The translations under genes were made by a program, and so were the position numbers. This document shows, piece by piece, positions 21,601 through 29,600 of a stretch of 60,000 nucleotides of DNA. Below the pieces are notes generated by a model. The model saw only the letters and a list, made by a program, of their open reading frames with translations. It was not told where the DNA came from and made no database searches. The DNA is from Owenia fusiformis. Its lineage: Eukaryota > Annelida > Polychaeta > Sabellida > Oweniidae. Positions within the stretch are counted from its first letter, which is position 1. The number at the start of each line of letters is the position of its first letter. The stretch is from positions 10,361,730-10,421,729 of the forward strand of contig CAIIXF020000007.1 of the NCBI GenBank assembly GCA_903813345.2, given 5' to 3'.

Positions 21601-23201
21601 TTATAAAGAGATGGTGTCCAAATGTATACAGTTGTAGAAAAATAAAATTATCCCCACCCCCACAGAATTAACTTCATTATCTCATAACTGTTGACATTTG
21701 ATCACCATCTCTAGCATAACAACTTTGATTTGTAACTACGTTGTTACATTTCAGGACTGCACTAATGCCCCTTGTGTCCATTATAGTTGTCAATTAGGAC
21801 AAATTGCAGTTGGAGAAAGTGCACTCATAATGCTTCATTCAAACTTACACACTTCTGTGTTACATTCAATGCAAGTAAGTTCAAGCTTACACGCTTCTGT
21901 GTTACATTCAAAGCAAGTAAGTTCAAAATTACACACTTCTGTGTTATATTCAATGAATATAAGCTCAAAATTACACACTTCTGTGTTGCAATGCAAGTAA
22001 ATTCACAGACTTCTGTGTTACATTCAATGCAATTAAGTTTAAAAAATATGCACTTCTGGGTTACATGCAATGCAAGTAAGTTCAAAATTACACACTTCTG
22101 TGTTATATTCAATGCAAGTAAGCTCAAAATTACACACTTCTGTGTTACATTCAATGCAAGTAAGTTCAATATTACTCACTACTGTGTTTTATTCAATGCA
22201 TTTATTTTATTATATTGTCTCTATTATAGCCATTGCAGTATTTTGACCTGATGACTGAAATGTCCATCACGTTGCCATATCAACCTGGGCTCATTATGTC
22301 ACGACACACCCAGTCTAAACAGGTAACTCCATTTGTGACTTTTACCATCTTTTTGTCACACTAGTTGGAATCTCAAGACACCAAATAATCTTGTACTGTC
22401 ATGGTAAAATATGACATCCCTAATTGTTGATATCCATACTCTCTTGAATGATTAGATACAGATCAATCTTGCTGTTGAGCTCCCGGTGAATTGTCTAATG
22501 TATTAATATCTATTGGGATTGAAGATGCTTTTTACTTATGGTCACAATATTACCCAAATCACTCAAAATAAAATTTATGTTTAACAAAAAATCTAACACA
22601 GAATAGCATGTCACACTCAATCCAAGTAAGTTGACGATTTTTAATCTATTTTTAGGTAACTACACACCTGTATCCACAGTCCACAAGTTATGAAACTCAC
22701 TTGTCCTGGTGGATCATCCCAGCCAGTGCTGGCATTGGCCTTATGATACTCATCATCATTAACATCATCTTATGGAAGGTAGGTCACATTTCATACACAA
22801 TAATTGTTACTATATTCACACCTTGCACATTCAGGTATCAGTTTAAATCAGGATATGATCGATCCCAGATGTGCCTGCTTTTTAAATCTAGTTTTTGTTT
22901 CTCTGACAAAAATCTCCAGCTCTGCTTTTGTTGAAAAGAATCTAAGAATATTACATCGTTTAAGATTTGATATCATACTCTTGCAAATACTTTTTAGGAC
23001 CTTACTTTCAATAGCATCAAAATTGTCTATTTTCAGTCTGGTTTCTTCAAAAGGAAGGACAAAGAGGACCTACAAAAACTCATGTCTAGCTATAGAATAG
23101 AAAACACTGAATCCTTACTTGATCATGAAAACAACATTGATATTCTTGAAGGAGAAGACGGGGATACTTTATCCTCTAGATCAACTACCACACTGATATA
23201 A
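3491..23201 (+). CDS. Integrin alpha subunit, alpha4/alpha9-like, complete 20-exon gene
   Basis: Type I membrane receptor chain that pairs with an integrin beta chain for cell adhesion. Coding exons: 3491-3678, 10446-10576, 12173-12297, 14764-14961, 15199-15247, 15756-15839, 16137-16222, 16866-17057, 17183-17288, 17467-17652, 18533-18736, 19117-19271, 19451-19582, 19927-20426, 20762-20975, 21264-21413, 21755-21874, 22230-22322, 22656-22778, 23037-23201. All junctions are GT-AG and phase-consistent, giving 3201 nt and 1066 residues, close to vertebrate alpha4/alpha9 length. Seen: signal peptide, FG-GAP propeller without an inserted I domain, cation loops DLNNDGLDD and DLNRDGYQD, CGxDNxC in the leg, TGVSHPEQLVY in the calf, one membrane helix, and the GFFKR tail motif. 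The AVLLKTRPVV and FGASVCAIDLN stretches are what I associate with alpha4/alpha9. The class assignment is an inference without a tree. Confidence 0.95.
4560..4870. repeat. Degenerate GTGACAAGACCTACA tandem array in integrin intron 1
   Basis: About eight imperfect units carry GTGACAAGACCTACAGGGTG followed by an ACATTTACATA-like segment, with a period near 35-45 bp. Units differ by short indels, so the array looks old. No coding potential. Confidence 0.8.
5240..5765. repeat. 28-bp minisatellite in integrin intron 1
   Basis: About 18 units of 28 bp built on TCCTCATAGATATGGGTAG plus AAATGGAGT. Most units are near-identical; occasional TTCTGCAT replaces TTCCTCAT. The uniformity suggests recent expansion. 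Open frames across it are only the repeat translated. Confidence 0.92.
7030..7197. repeat. Foldback hairpin element, about 168 bp
   Basis: Arms 7030-7091 and 7138-7197 are near-perfect inverted copies (both contain TTTCGAATAACAC or its complement, and GGTCTCGGCACAAA or its complement). A smaller inner stem with CGAACCCC and TTCGGGG lies between. It fits a small foldback or MITE-like element; I saw no second copy in the window. Confidence 0.8.
9660..10445. repeat. 63-bp minisatellite that copies the integrin exon 2 splice acceptor
   Basis: About 13 units of 63 bp, each containing TGTTTTAGGTTGTTA followed by TCCAACACACTAAT and TGTTTCAGGATAATA. The last unit is interrupted inside GTTGTTA, where exon 2 takes over: TTTTAG|GTTGTTAACTGG. 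So the real 3' splice site and the first 7 bases of the exon are part of the repeat unit, and every upstream unit is a near-copy of the acceptor. Two units near 10240-10320 read TTTAAG instead. One unit has a small insertion that breaks the period. Confidence 0.93.
10446..10576 (+). CDS. Integrin alpha exon 2
   Basis: Residues 63-106. Contains LLTGAPKAES, the conserved end of the first propeller blade, then GAVFVCP and a cysteine-bearing stretch (CEQLKLDTR). The acceptor TTTTAG lies in the last unit of the 63-bp array. Donor is AGAA|GTAGGT, phase 1. An alternative reading through to 10623 meets a stop and is not needed. Confidence 0.88.
12173..12297 (+). CDS. Integrin alpha exon 3
   Basis: Residues 107-148. 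Includes NQWLGVSIDSQ and GKIV, the second blade of integrin alpha chains. Acceptor is CTACTATAG at 12172, donor is ATTGTG|GTAAGT, leaving phase 0. Joins exon 4 as GKIVICAHLW, a strongly conserved integrin motif. Confidence 0.9.
12330..12980. repeat. Long imperfect palindrome in integrin intron 3
   Basis: About 640 bp. Outer arms include GTTATCGCAAACAATTTCAG near 12350-12370 and its complement GAAATTGTTTGCGATAACC near 12945-12965. Inner arms include ATCAACACACTTTTTCAAAG near 12508 and the complement around 12785-12805, with GTTGACC or GGTCAAC inside. Arms are diverged but collinear, as in a foldback element or an old inverted duplication. No ORF is left inside. Confidence 0.75.
12975..13170. 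repeat. Degenerate cluster of GTGGTAAGTACAAT donor-like units
   Basis: About nine loose units of roughly 15-25 bp built on GTGGTAAGTACAATA. Several match a 5' splice site consensus. The segment at 13045-13058 is identical over 14 bases to the true exon 3 donor (ATTGTGGTAAGTAT at 12292-12305). Units are not in strict register. Confidence 0.6.
13723..14342. mobile_element. TIR element with AGTAAAACCTGTCTAATC ends, carrying a nested MITE
   Basis: Left end AGTAAAACCTGTCTAATC at 13723; right end reads GTTCAGATTAGAGAGGTGTT and ACAGGTTTTACAGT near 14300-14340, roughly its complement. Related short copies lie at 50086-50276 and 57893-58080. No transposase is visible. The interior is occupied by a second element at 13778-14201. 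Confidence 0.65.
13778..14201. mobile_element. MITE copy A, ends AGATGCGAGTAG / CTACTCGCATTT
   Basis: About 424 bp with 12-bp inverted ends. The interior matches copy B at 31333-31724 over most of its length, including TTGATTTACGTCATTAAATA near the left end and CCCGCCATGCTATCTGACCC near the right end. It sits inside the AGTAAAACCTGT element, so it is the younger insertion. Confidence 0.8.
14764..14961 (+). CDS. Integrin alpha exon 4
   Basis: Residues 149-214, phase 0 at both ends. Begins ICAHLWKDRKY and ends GQAGSAVHFAK, with one conserved cysteine in GLCYEID. In I-domain integrins an inserted domain would lie near this part of the propeller; none is present. Confidence 0.92.
15199..15247 (+). 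CDS. Integrin alpha exon 5 (49-nt micro-exon)
   Basis: Residues 215-230. Encodes DGTTLMLGAVGLLNWTG, matching the conserved GAxGxxxWTG blade end. Acceptor ATTTCAG, donor ACAG|GTATTG, phase 1. Confidence 0.9.
15756..15839 (+). CDS. Integrin alpha exon 6
   Basis: Ends near residue 258. Starts GVVEYDVTDYTKY and ends SDNNSYVG, the segment before the next FG-GAP repeat. Acceptor TATTACAG, donor GTGG|GTAAGG, phase 1 at both ends. Confidence 0.9.
16137..16222 (+). CDS. Integrin alpha exon 7
   Basis: Ends at residue 287. Encodes GYSLSSGRFYIGTTIYKVAG and then APRYNNHGK, a complete FG-GAP strand pattern (GYSxxxG...GAPRxxxxG). Acceptor ATTGCAG, donor GAAAG|GTAAAT, phase 0 end. Confidence 0.92.
16240..16590. 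mobile_element. Inverted-repeat elements in integrin intron 7
   Basis: Two overlapping inverted structures. GTTATGTCACTATCATGGCA at about 16243 pairs with TGCCACGATAGTGATAGTAAC near 16337-16357. TAACATACCTATGATGATGT near 16353 pairs with ACATCATCATAGGTATGTTA near 16570-16590. The second looks like a roughly 240-bp MITE. No coding capacity. Confidence 0.65.
16866..17057 (+). CDS. Integrin alpha exon 8: first cation-binding FG-GAP repeat
   Basis: Residues 288-351, phase 0 both ends. Contains YFGASVCAIDLNNDGLDDLL then VGAP; the DxNxDGxxD loop begins near residue 318 and would bind Ca2+ on the underside of the propeller. Acceptor GCTAAAG, donor AAAAT|GTAAGC. Confidence 0.95.
17183..17288 (+). 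CDS. Integrin alpha exon 9: second cation-binding FG-GAP repeat
   Basis: Residues 352-386. Contains RFGTSIAAAGDLNRDGYQ; the cation loop DLNRDGYQD starts near residue 379 and its last aspartate is split with exon 10. Donor CAAG|GTAAAC, phase 1. Confidence 0.93.
17467..17652 (+). CDS. Integrin alpha exon 10: third, degenerate cation loop
   Basis: About residues 387-448. Begins DVAIGAPYEDNGRGAIYIYH, then TFGFALSRGLDVDDNQYTD. The expected DxDxNGYxD loop near residue 441 has Gln where a glycine is usual (DVDDNQYTD), so metal binding may be weaker. Phase 1 at both ends. Confidence 0.93.
17691..18195. mobile_element. hAT-like TIR element with 8-bp target duplication
   Basis: 505 bp in integrin intron 10, flanked by identical CTGAACTA at 17683-17690 and 18196-18203. 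Terminal inverted arms of about 80 bp include GGCTTTATATAGAAAACCTCC-type ends and an inner TTGAACCCTTCAA. An 8-bp duplication points to the hAT superfamily. No transposase; a tRNA-like segment is nested inside. Confidence 0.85.
17892..18062 (-). mobile_element. tRNA-derived SINE-like segment nested in the hAT-like element
   Basis: On the minus strand GGTTCGATTCC at 18010-18020 matches the pol III B box, and the flanking TGGG/CCCA can form a T stem. The segment ends in TGTAATGACCC and GGGTCGTTACA, themselves inverted. I cannot fold a full cloverleaf, so this is a tRNA-derived relic and not a working tRNA gene. Confidence 0.5.
18533..18736 (+). CDS. Integrin alpha exon 11: propeller-thigh junction
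   Basis: Ends near residue 516. Encodes LAIGCYKSNNAVLLKTRPVV, the last blade and start of the thigh domain, then two cysteines (STCHLNNH, YSCLTLTVQF) of the first thigh disulfides. The AVLLKTRPVV string recalls alpha4/alpha9. Donor ATTA|GTAAGT, phase 1. Confidence 0.93.
19117..19271 (+). CDS. Integrin alpha exon 12 (thigh)
   Basis: Ends at residue 568. Encodes IQYSLKADTLKHLDKVKYRG and later PYVQKYTIIIN. Acceptor TTTTTCAG, donor TTAAT|GTAAGT. A conserved Ig-like beta-sandwich segment with no distinctive catalytic or binding residue. Confidence 0.88.
19451..19582 (+). CDS. Integrin alpha exon 13 (thigh)
   Basis: Residues 569-612, phase 0 both ends. Encodes PDIKDIITPLQFELEYSLD and LPPILN, matching the DIxxPLxxxLxYxL pattern of integrin thigh domains. 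Donor AAACAG|GTAATA. Confidence 0.92.
19927..20426 (+). CDS. Integrin alpha exon 14 (thigh-calf, largest exon)
   Basis: Residues 613-778. Starts AIFAHDCGEDNICLTDLQLR, the conserved FxxDCGxDNxCxxDL at the genu/calf-1 start, and continues through YVEADVIFTG. The cysteine pair of CGEDNIC is intact. Donor CAGG|GTGAGA, phase 2; the final glycine codon is completed by exon 15. Confidence 0.95.
20762..20975 (+). CDS. Integrin alpha exon 15 (calf-2)
   Basis: About residues 779-850. Starts VSHPEQLVY, part of the conserved TGxSxPEQ(V/L)xY. Contains IHTFDIMNTGPGRLPHIDLD and the Cys of NITCNKVALLEITNIE. Acceptor TTTTGTAG, donor GAG|GTATGT, phase 0 end. Confidence 0.93.
21264..21413 (+). CDS. Integrin alpha exon 16 (calf-2)
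   Basis: Residues 851-900, phase 0 both ends. Encodes IIYKSNSLEHNCRIVENKF and YDIKFSTALEQKGTYSL. There is no clear dibasic furin site here, consistent with an uncleaved or differently cleaved alpha chain. Confidence 0.85.
21755..21874 (+). CDS. Integrin alpha exon 17, donor lies in a tandem repeat
   Basis: Residues 901-940, phase 0 both ends. Encodes DCTNAPCVHYSCQLGQIAVG and ALIMLHSNLHTSVLHSMQ, a conserved C-x(n)-C-x-LG pattern. The 5' splice site ATGCAA|GTAAGT at 21875 is the first of several copies. Using the next one (21917) would add exactly 14 residues in frame. I chose the first because it gives normal spacing to the membrane helix. Confidence 0.8.
21842..22205. repeat. 42-bp minisatellite copying the exon 17 splice donor
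   Basis: About eight units of close to 42 bp with TTACACACTTCTGTGTTACA then TTCAATGCAAGTAAGTTCAA. Each unit spans the last codons of exon 17 plus its 5' splice site. Consensus donors (CAA|GTAAG) recur at 21875, 21917, 22076, 22118 and 22160; others are degenerate. The exon frame stays open through the first three extra units and stops at 21998-22000. Confidence 0.92.
22230..22322 (+). CDS. Integrin alpha exon 18 (membrane-proximal)
   Basis: Residues 941-971. Encodes PLQYFDLMTEMSITLPYQPG and LIMSRHTQSKQ. A second acceptor nine bases downstream (TTGCAG|TAT, exon from 22239) keeps frame and would drop three residues. Donor AAACAG|GTAACT. Confidence 0.8.
22656..22778 (+). CDS. Integrin alpha exon 19: transmembrane helix
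   Basis: Residues 972-1012. WWIIPASAGIGLMILIII plus NIILWK is a single membrane-spanning segment around residues 989-1011. Acceptor TTTTTAG, donor TGGAAG|GTAGGT, phase 0. Confidence 0.93.
23037..23201 (+). CDS. Integrin alpha exon 20: cytoplasmic tail and stop
   Basis: Residues 1013-1066. Starts SGFFKRKDKEDLQKL, the GFFKR clasp that pairs with the beta tail, then an acidic, serine-rich tail ending STTTLI. The tail is longer than that of many alpha chains. Stop TAA at 23199-23201. Possible poly(A) signals AATAAA are at 23340, 23550 and 23575. Confidence 0.95.
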   Translation, partial: SGFFKRKDKEDLQKLMSSYRIENTESLLDHENNIDILEGEDGDTLSSRSTTTLI

Positions 23202-24169
23202 TCAGACACTCATATAATCGAGACTCTGATATAGCTTATTGTATAGCATGTTTGCTGAAAATATCATTAATTCAAATTCCCATGAGATTTCTGTTTAGAA
23301 TAATAATTAATGATATTTTTGGTAAATTGTCTCTGGAATAATAAACGATATTGAGGGGTTACTTATTTCCCTGTCCTCAATTCAAGTTGTAAAGAATATT
23401 GTGGTTTCTTTATTCGATGGAAACATTTTGGATGTACTTGGAGCTAGCTCTGCAACATCAACATTGAATTCATGCTCCAGGAAAGAATAGACAAGGACTA
23501 GTAGGATTTATTTATTCTTAATGAACAAGGAGATATACATTTTTTATAATCATAAGTGCAATAAATTATTGTGTAATAAAATATAACAATAACATAATGT
23601 CTGATTTCTAAATGTTTTATTTATAAAATATTATTAAAAAAATTATTCACGTGAAATAACAATTACCATACCACAAGTGGTATCAGTCTCATAGCATCAC
23701 ATTCATTGCATCCACACCTCTGCTACAAATGCTTGATTCAGATTTTCAGACAAATCATGTCATTTATTTTAAGTAAGAGATTAGATCTCTATTTTGACAC
23801 TTTTTGAGGGAGTCTTTAAACATCTCAATGGATTACTTAGAACAACAATTGAGGTACACTTGAAGCATCAGAATTTACCCAGAAATGAGTGTCTGAGATA
23901 AGACAGAGCAATGATTTCACTGAATAAGACAAGGAGATTGGTGGTTTGTTAGACACAAAATAAACTTAACTCTGAACCAATTTTCCTGACACCAACCTGC
24001 AACAGTAATATATTTTGGTTTCACCTCCAAAACACCACTAATGAACATCAGTTCTCAGTGAATGTCCATGTTTCCTAAGTGACATCTATATTATTGAGTA
24101 GAGTGAATGTTTATTCTAAATAGGGAATTCGAAGTGGCCAGACGTACATTCAGCAGTGGTAAGCATATT
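23202..24169. other. Integrin 3' UTR and start of convergent intergenic region
   Basis: No further coding. Three AATAAA hexamers (23340-23345, 23550-23555, 23575-23580) suggest the transcript ends within about 400 bp of the stop. A segment at 24070-24131 is duplicated exactly at 25428-25489. Confidence 0.6.
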
Positions 24170-24560
24170 TTGATTTACATGCCCGAGCAAGGGGCTAAAA
24201 TAAAAGGCTTTGAGGGCCTAGAGATATAATGCCCGAGCAAGGGGCTAAAATAAAAGGCTTTGAGGGCCTAGAGATTAAAAGGCTTTGAGGGCCTAGAGAT
24301 ATAAATGCCCGAGCAAGGGGCTAAAAATAAAAGGCTTTGAGGGCCTAGATATAAATGCCTGAGCAAGGGGCTAAAATAAAAGGCTTTGAGGGCCTAGATA
24401 TAAATGCCTGAGCAAGGGGCGCCCGAGCAAGGGGCTAAAATAAAGGCTCCAAATGCCTGAAAATATATGCGCAAGCAGGGGGCAAAAAATATGAACCATA
24501 AGGGGTAATGAATAAAAGGCCTTGAGAGCCTAGAGATACAGAGATATATGCCAGAGTAAG
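24170..24560. repeat. 50-bp array of GCCCGAGCAAGGGGC units
   Basis: About seven units with GCCCGAGCAAGGGGCTAAAA and AAAGGCTTTGAGGGCCTAGA, some truncated. It lies between the two convergent genes. The first units are nearly identical and later ones decay. Confidence 0.88.
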
Positions 24561-25365
24561 GGGCTATTGAATATAACTTGAGACAATATAAGAGAAGTTT
24601 TCTGAGAGGCAAATATTTGACAGAAACAAAGAAAAATAGAACATTGATGACATGAAAAATCTTGATAACATGGCCTTATAATGAACACTGGATAATTCAA
24701 CGTGTTAATAACACAGTAAAATTAGAGCTCATTATACAGTACGTTATAGTACAGTGTGACGAAAATAATGACACTCAGGTATAATCTGGTAATTGGCAAT
24801 TGAATGAAAACTGGGGTTTACTCAATAGAAAGTAGGTTGAATTGTTTTGACATGACTGGATAACCTATGCAAGTGATTGGTTATGTAATGGTTTAATTCC
24901 ATGTACCCTCTTGTAAACTAATTTGAAAATGACTTGAGTTTGTAACATTTGAAACTAGTGAAGTCTGATAAACAATTGGCTTCTCTTTACATCTAAAGTC
25001 CGGGAGCACTGATCTCTTAGTGGTTTTAACTACGTGGACTTCGGATGTGAGAGTTGTCTCTCCACAGTAGGAGGTAATTGGCAATTGAGGATAATTACTC
25101 ATGTTAGGGGACTGATTTTTCCCCACCAGTAATTCATGAATGGAACATTGATATGAGGTCAATTTTAGGTTTTATTAGCTTCATAATTACATCATGGAAA
25201 ACCATCTACTAGAACTACTGGGAGAGATTGCTCTCAAATCCGATGTCCACGTTAGTTTTTTGTTAATTTTCTATTAAAGATTTGAGGATTGGGAGTAGTA
25301 AAAATTAACCAATCACATTATTCAGGATGTAAATACACCGCAAAGGGTAAAATTAAATGTGTATT

Positions 25366-25710
25366 TCACCCAATCCTTTAACATGAAATCTACTTGAATG
25401 TATGGATGTCACTTAGGAAACATAGATTTCCTAAGTGACATCTATATTATTGAGTAGAGTGAATGTTTATTCTAAATAGGGAATTCGAGGGAGGTAGTCA
25501 TTAGCGAATGGAATGGATAATAGTTTACATATCATGAAATTTGGATGAAATATCATGGAATTGGGAAATGATTGAAAAATAAGTTACCCTCCCACCCAAC
25601 CCATTTCCTGAGGCTGCACATTCTGGTGGGTTTCACTTAAATATGTATTTCACCCAATCCTTTAACATGAAATCTACTTGAATGTATGGATGTCACTTAG
25701 GAAACATAGA
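25366..25710. repeat. Duplicated and palindromic segments near TTTCCTAAGTGACATC
   Basis: TTTCCTAAGTGACATCTATA to GGGAATTCGA occurs at 24070-24131 and again at 25428-25489. CACCCAATCCTTTAACATGA to CTTAGGAAACATAGAT occurs near 25368 and 25650. At 25407-25442 GTCACTTAGGAAA meets TTTCCTAAGTGAC head-on, forming a short palindrome. It looks like local rearrangement. Confidence 0.7.
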
Positions 25711-26610
25711 TACTGTAGATCTGTCATAACAAGACCAATAAATGTTAATTAATGACTAATTAATGAATACCTACTCTCAGTGAAACTGTAGATCTGTCAT
25801 GACAAGACTTATGAACACTTATTCTCAGTGAATGCGCATAAACTGTATATCTGTCATGTCAAGACTTATGAACACCTTTATGAACACCTATTCTTAGTGA
25901 ATGTGCATAAACTGTACATCTGTCATGACAAGACTTATGAACACCTACTCTCAGTGAATGTCCATAAACTGTAGATCTGTCATGACAAGACTTATGAAAA
26001 CCTATTCTCAGTGAATGTCCAAAAATTGTATATCTGTCATGACAAGATTAATTAACATCCATTCTCAGTGAATATCCATAAACTGTAAAGCTGTCGTGAC
26101 AAGACTTATGAACACCAATTCTCAGTGAATGTCCATATATTGTATATCTGTCATGACAAGATAAATGGATATCTAATCTCGGTGAATGTCCATAAACTGC
26201 AGATCTGCCAAGACAAGACTTATGAACACCTATTCTCAGTGAATGTCCATAAACTGCAGATCTGTCATGACAAGACTTATGAACACCTATTCTTAGTGAA
26301 TGTCCATAAACTGTAAATCTGTCATGACAAGACTAATGAACACCTATGTCTTAGTGAATATCCATGAATTGTAAAGTTGTCATGACAAGACTTATGAACA
26401 CGTATTCTCAGTGAATGCCCATAAATTGTATATCTGTCATGACAAGACTTATGTTAGTGAATATCCATGAATTGTAAAGATGTCATGACAAGACTAATGA
26501 ACACCTATTCTCAGTGAATGTCCATAAACTGTAAATCTGTCATGACAAGACTAATAACACCTATTCTCAGTGAATGTCCATAAACTGTAAATCTGTCATG
26601 ACAAGTATAC
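25710..26610. repeat. 57-bp minisatellite derived from the end of the CLP1 coding sequence
   Basis: About 14 units; consensus includes TATTCTCAGTGAATGTCCAT and AAACTGTAGATCTGTCATGA then CAAGACTTATGAACACC. On the minus strand one unit reads the codons for [11 protein letters not shown] and the TGA stop. The unit at 26567-26600 is the functional C-terminus of CLP1; the others lie in its 3' UTR or downstream. Units differ by point changes and a few deletions. A stray copy of part of the unit sits near 24051-24068. Confidence 0.92.
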
Positions 26611-26678
26611 TGCCTGGCAGTGGTCGGGGACAGGGTGATAACACACCAAATGTCTCTCTTTCCATGTCAACCAGTGTA
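26567..26678 (-). CDS. CLP1: CLP1 last exon: C-terminal domain and stop
   Basis: Encodes [20 protein letters not shown] then [16 protein letters not shown] and TGA (26567-26569). SPxPRPLP is the CLP1 C-terminal hallmark. The last 11-12 codons form the first unit of the 57-bp array. Acceptor TTCCAG at 26679-26684; the first base completes a valine split with the previous exon. Confidence 0.92.
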
Positions 26679-29600
26679 CTGGAATGAAAATAAATTAACA
26701 TGTTTAATATGTTTATAATACAGACAGATATGTTCACTAAGTTTGTATACTGCAGGAGTTGTCCAATAATCTTTTTAAAGCAGCATATGAATTATTTTTC
26801 TTTAAAAAAACAAATATAAAAATATTTCTTAAATGACTATTAGAATGTGATTTGTCACACTTCAAAATGTTGCACTACAATGTTAAATTATACATGAACT
26901 GACTGTACTTACACTAAAATTAATTACCTAAACTACAAAATATTTACTTACACTACAATAAAACCTGCTACATTCTTACTGACAACATCCTCCTCCTCTG
27001 ACTTAGCAAGACTGACACACAAAACACGATGCAGAATTGACTGTCCTGAAAATACAAGCACACAAGTTTCCTGTTAATTGCTCAAAACAAACTATCACTT
27101 GTCCACACATAGAAGGTCTTAAAGATGCCAGCCTAAAATAAGGGAGAAACAAGATATCGTCATAAATTGTAATTGCCCTTATTTTTTTCCCTTTCCAACG
27201 GTATTATTCAAACTGTACTAGTGTCTGATCTTAAGTCTACTTTGTTCAACAATTCATGATTGCATCAATTGTTTTTCAATTTCTTTATAAAATTATATAC
27301 AGATGTACACCACAAAGTTTCACAAACTAAAAACAGCAACTCCTGTGAGTAGCAAATCCCACGTAACAAAACATGTTTTGATAAATAGCGGCCATCTTGA
27401 AAATCTCTTCTTGAACAAAGTTATTTTGTTCCATCAGCGTTCTTTTATGAAAAATGGTGGCCATTTTAAAATTCAGCTGCTATCTAAAAAATTCCTTATC
27501 AAGCAGAGCTACTGTGCCCCTTGGCATCACCATATAAAATTTGAATGAAATCTGTCAACTGGTATTTGAGTTATCAAAGATTACGTTCTTTTATGAACAA
27601 TGGCAGCCATTTTGAAATTCAGCAGCAATCTTGAAAATGTCCTCTTGAGCAAAGCTCCTTTGTCCTTAGGCATCGGCATATAAAATTTGAATCAAATCTA
27701 TCAACTTGTATTTGCAGCAATATTGAAAATTCCTTCTCAAGTAGAGGTCCTACACCCATAAGGCATAAGCCTATAAAATTTGAATCAAATCCATCAACCG
27801 GTATATGAGTTATTGCCCGGACACACAGACGGACGGCTTTCCTATATCCCCTTTGAACTTTGTTCGGTGGGATAAATACAGAGTGTTATCTTCATAATAT
27901 GTTGGTGTTATATCATTTATAACAAGATAATACTTTACTGTATTTTAATGGAAGACAAAAATACAAGATTGGACATTTTGATATTTGTTTCTTACCTGGT
28001 AGTACTGGTACCAGCTTCAATTCATTATCTTCAGATTTATTCCCAGCTGGTAAACAAGAGTCAGGCAACACAGGGGCTGAAATGGAACATTAACCAAATC
28101 AAATATATTTCAAATAGGACATTAGGTAAATATTTCAATGCTCTTCCAAAATATAGTTTACAATACAGATTGGCCTTCTACCTTCAACCAGAAATATTTA
28201 CCCTCCTCCCACAAATGTGAATATTGATTTTTCTGTGCAATATCGAAATACATGTAGAGACTAATTATCCCGCATTTGAAATAGAAAGAAATTTTTATAA
28301 AAAGTACACATTTATAATAGACGTGTTACTCTTCAACCAATTTAGGGTGTTACTATTCAAAATTTTCATTGCGCTTTTATGAAACATGTTTTTACTTAAT
28401 TTCCTGTAATAGTTTTGCAACAGATAGGTTGGTTTACCTCCAATTTTGAATATTTTCACCGTAGAAAAGGGGACTTCAAAAGAATGTGGGTAAAGCTGTT
28501 GCTTGATTCCATAGAAGTATTCTCGTATCTTATCATCCCTGGCTTGCATACGTCTCTCCCTGGACCTCTCAACAACCTGAAATGATATAAATAAAATGAA
28601 TTAACATAAATTATACGATTGAACGCAAATAATATGAAATATAAAATGCACCTCAGGAGTGAACCTGAAAATTGAAAAGGGGGTAGCAAATTTTTTCCCT
28701 CCCTTTTTACGAAAATTTGGGCCTATTATATCCAATCAATAAATACAACGTACCCCTCCTGATTTAGGTTGCAGCACTACTTTAACAAAATCGGGTACAT
28801 CTCTGCAGAGTTCATTGTACAGTCTCTCTTGGTCAAGAACCAGAATCACATCAGCTAAAATATATCAATATAAATATTACAATAGACACATTACAATAGA
28901 GGAGTTTTAAAAGTTACAGCAAAATAGTTCAATAATCACTGATCAGTGTCTTCTTAAACTGGAGATATAGATCTTCAAAGTTATTCTATATGCTGAGTTT
29001 ACTCCTATGTCTTGAAATCCCTTACAAATGTACGTTAACAGGCTGGATTGAAAAATGGGATACTGTTTCATTCTTGAAAACATTTAGGATCACATAGATA
29101 AAGCATGTATATATAGCATGTAGACTCGTTGTTCCCAAACTATAGTTGTGTGAATGAGGCAAATCTGTAGATGTAATTCCTATATGGATCTTTTGCAAAA
29201 AACAAAATACAATAGGTTCATACTTTCAAATGCCCATGCAGCATGTAGTATGCTTTGGTATCCTCCACCTTTTATCCATCCACATGTATTGATCACAACT
29301 CCACTAGCTGCAACTGCAACATGACAATAATAATATTGTAAAACATTTCATTTTCATGTTTCACATACTTGCCCGTTTCAAGATTTTGTAAAATTCAAGC
29401 ATAAGTGTATTACTGAACAGTCTTTTGATATAATAAATGACTAGAAAAATGTGTGTACATGTATGTGAATTTTTAATGAAACATGAAAACAAATATATCT
29501 TAAACATGTTCCAAAGTATTGTAAGGATGATAGGATGATTGAAGGTCCCACAATACATTATTGAATGGTGTAGTGCACAGGGCTTGCATATTAACGGCGT

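Noticed and set aside
21964-22320. CRISPR-like array at the integrin 42-bp repeats
   Set aside because: Direct repeats without unique spacers, in animal DNA; a minisatellite.
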